Shown here: positions 4,388 to 6,226 of the stretch, piece by piece | Layout: each line of letters starts with the position of its first letter | Position numbering within the stretch: position 1 is the stretch's first letter | DNA from: Flavobacteriaceae bacterium | Lineage (GTDB): Bacteria; Bacteroidota; Bacteroidia; Flavobacteriales; Flavobacteriaceae | Direction: 5' to 3' | DNA: 6,226 nt | Assembly (NCBI GenBank): GCA_026992695.1 | Contig: JALWYP010000243.1 | Coordinates: 1-6,226, forward strand | Notes under the pieces: model-generated | Databases searched by the model: none | What the model was told of the DNA's origin: nothing | The model's input: only the letters and a program-made list of their open reading frames with translations | Position numbers and translations under genes: made by a program

Positions 4388-6226
4388 ATGAAAGCACAAG
4401 ACGTTTCAAAAATAATGTTTGATTATGACGCAAAATCCTTTTCAAACGAAACCTTATTGTATCTTTATAAATCCATGCTCAAACCTCGGTTAATCGAAGA
4501 GAAAATGCTTATTCTTTTACGGCAAGGAAAAATAAGCAAATGGTTTAGTGGTATTGGGCAAGAAGCCATTGCTGTAGGGGTAACGGCTTCGCTTACCAAA
4601 GACGAATACATCCTACCTATGCACCGAAACCTCGGGGTATTTACCACGCGTGAAATTCCGTTGCACAGATTATTTTCGCAGTGGCAAGGAAAAGCAAACG
4701 GATTTACCAACGGGCGCGATCGTAGTTTTCATTTTGGAACGCAAGCGTTTAAAATTGTAGGAATGATTTCGCATCTAGGACCTCAATTTGGCGTGGCAGA
4801 CGGTATTGCACTGGGTAACAAGTTAAAAAATAACAACCAAGTTTGTGCCGTTTTTACCGGAGACGGTGGTACCAGTGAAGGCGACATTCACGAGGCACTA
4901 AATGTAGCTTCGGTGTGGCAATTACCCGTTCTGTTTTGTATCGAAAACAACGGCTACGGGCTTTCTACTCCGGTTCGAGAACAATTTAATATCACCAACT
5001 TAGCCGATAGAGCTGCCGGATACGGAATGGAAAGTCATATTATTGATGGAAATAATATTTTAGAGGTTTATGGTAAAGTAAAAGAAATTGCACAAAGCAT
5101 ACGAGAAAAGCCACGTCCGGTATTTTTGGAATTTAAAACCTTTAGGGTGCGTGGACACGAAGAAGCAAGTGGCACCAAATATGTTCCGAAAGAATTATTA
5201 CATGAATGGGATTTAAAAGATCCTTTAGAAAATTACACTGCGTTTTTGCGAAACGAAGGAATTTTAACCGAAAAAGAAGAGCTGGCTTATAAAGAAGAAA
5301 TTATTCATGAAATTAATGAAAATTTAAAAATTGCTTTTGCCGAAGAAGAAATAACTTCGACTGAAGAACACGAGCTACGAAGTGTTTTTAAGGAGTTCGA
5401 GTATCAAGAAATAAAACCATCTGATAAAAAAGAAGAAAAACGCCTTATTGATGCTATTTCAGACGGATTGCGACAAAGTATGCAACGCCATGACAACCTT
5501 ATAATAATGGGGCAAGATATAGCCGAATACGGAGGTGTTTTTAAAATAACCGAAGGTTTTGTTGAAGAATTTGGTAAAGATAGGGTACGAAACACACCCA
5601 TTTGCGAATCGGCTATCGTTTCGGCGGCAATGGGATTGTCTATAAACGGATTTAAAGCCGTGATGGAAATGCAATTTGCAGATTTTGTTACTTCCGGTTT
5701 TAACCCCATAATAAATCTATTGGCTAAGAGTTATTATCGTTGGGAACAACCGGCAGACGTAGTGATTAGAATGCCTTGTGGAGCAGGAGTAGGAGCAGGA
5801 CCGTTTCATAGCCAAACCAACGAAGCTTGGTTTACACACACACCCGGGCTTAAAGTAGTATATCCTGCCTTTCCATACGATGCCAAAGGACTTTTGGCAA
5901 CAGCTATTGAAGAACCCAATCCGGTGCTGTTTTTTGAGCATAAAGCCTTGTATCGAAGTATTCGTCAAGAAGTTCCGGAAGATTATTTTACACTTCCTAT
6001 CGGGAAAGCTTCGGTTTTACAACAAGGAAATGAAGTTACTATTATTACGTATGGAGCAGGCGTTCATTGGGCTTTAGACACCCTAAAGGAACGTAACATT
6101 TCAGCAGATTTAATAGATTTAAGAACGCTATCTCCGCTTGATACCGAAACCATTTACACTTCGGTTAAAAAAACCGGAAAAGTTATTATTTTACAAGAAG
6201 ATTCTATGTTTGGGGGGATAGCTTCC
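4388..6226 (+). CDS. Fused E1 alpha-beta of a 2-oxoacid dehydrogenase complex (right end missing)
   Basis: The frame is open from ATG 4388 to the window edge (613 codons, no stop), so the C-terminus is missing, perhaps about 50 residues. It fuses both subunits of a thiamine-diphosphate E1, the enzyme that decarboxylates a 2-oxoacid and transfers the acyl group to the lipoyl arm of E2. The alpha half (about residues 20-320) carries the ThDP/Mg motif GDGGTSEGD (158-166) through ENNGYG (186-191), plus the RGH element with H257. The beta half (about 350-613) shows GQDIAEYGGVFK (375-386), the ICES glutamate E407 that activates the cofactor, GPFHSQ with H474, and EHKALYR (517-523). The joint (about 320-350) is Glu/Lys-rich. 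Such fusions are typical of Bacteroidota and are usually annotated as branched-chain 2-oxoacid dehydrogenase E1. Substrate choice (branched-chain acid or pyruvate) cannot be decided here. Nothing suggests a frameshift. An E2 gene may lie downstream, outside the window. Confidence 0.95.
   Translation, partial: MKAQDVSKIMFDYDAKSFSNETLLYLYKSMLKPRLIEEKMLILLRQGKISKWFSGIGQEAIAVGVTASLTKDEYILPMHRNLGVFTTREIPLHRLFSQWQGKANGFTNGRDRSFHFGTQAFKIVGMISHLGPQFGVADGIALGNKLKNNNQVCAVFTGDGGTSEGDIHEALNVASVWQLPVLFCIENNGYGLSTPVREQFNITNLADRAAGYGMESHIIDGNNILEVYGKVKEIAQSIREKPRPVFLEFKTFRVRGHEEASGTKYVPKELLHEWDLKDPLENYTAFLRNEGILTEKEELAYKEEIIHEINENLKIAFAEEEITSTEEHELRSVFKEFEYQEIKPSDKKEEKRLIDAISDGLRQSMQRHDNLIIMGQDIAEYGGVFKITEGFVEEFGKDRVRNTPICESAIVSAAMGLSINGFKAVMEMQFADFVTSGFNPIINLLAKSYYRWEQPADVVIRMPCGAGVGAGPFHSQTNEAWFTHTPGLKVVYPAFPYDAKGLLATAIEEPNPVLFFEHKALYRSIRQEVPEDYFTLPIGKASVLQQGNEVTIITYGAGVHWALDTLKERNISADLIDLRTLSPLDTETIYTSVKKTGKVIILQEDSMFGGIAS

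Noticed and set aside
4465..5968. Several minus-strand open frames of 70-100 codons opposite the E1 fusion gene
   Set aside because: They are antisense to a well-conserved protein, overlap each other and show no recognisable protein features. The plus-strand frame has all family motifs.
1..6226. A novel defence, mobile or CRISPR-like system in the window
   Set aside because: No transposase, integrase, nuclease, toxin-antitoxin, spaced repeat array or att-like duplication was seen. Base composition appears even and the genes fit ordinary flavobacterial chromosomal content.

Overview
The window looks like chromosomal DNA of a member of the Bacteroidota, most likely a Flavobacteriia/Flavobacteriaceae-type organism. 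The evidence is a low-GC sequence, a secreted protein ending in a type IX secretion (T9SS) sorting domain, an E1 alpha-beta fusion of the kind common in that phylum, almost no Shine-Dalgarno sequences, and several copies of the Bacteroidota -7 promoter box TAnnTTTG placed just upstream of genes. No mobile element, CRISPR array, tRNA or rRNA was seen. Coding density is high, and the longest gene-free stretch is about 240 bases.

Layout from left to right. (1) Positions 12-806, plus strand: fdhD, the sulfurtransferase that matures the molybdenum cofactor of formate dehydrogenase. (2) Positions 870-1574, plus strand: a VIT1/CCC1-type membrane transporter for Fe2+/Mn2+. (3) Positions 1598-1619: a hairpin that can end transcription on both strands between two convergent genes. 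(4) Positions 1649-2752, minus strand: a secreted, cysteine-free protein built from three copies of an ~85-residue repeat plus a T9SS sorting domain. (5) Positions 2753-2992: an intergenic stretch with a promoter-like box and a cluster of small palindromes. (6) Positions 2993-4277, minus strand: a two-gene operon in which an isopenicillin-N-synthase-like 2-oxoglutarate/Fe(II) oxygenase is followed, 4 bases later, by a GTG-initiated SUI1/eIF1-like protein (YciH family). (7) Positions 4278-4387: a short divergent promoter region. (8) Position 4388 to the right edge, plus strand: a fused alpha+beta E1 component of a thiamine-diphosphate 2-oxoacid dehydrogenase, cut off by the window end after 613 codons.

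Most genes are ordinary flavobacterial housekeeping or metal and redox functions, and they do not form one pathway. FdhD and the VIT transporter are both metal-related but probably have separate promoters. The E1 fusion and the oxygenase operon share a divergent regulatory region of only 110 bp. I did not find a convincing undescribed system. The parts most worth a second look are the triple-repeat secreted protein of unknown function and the tight coupling of an oxygenase to an eIF1-like translation factor.
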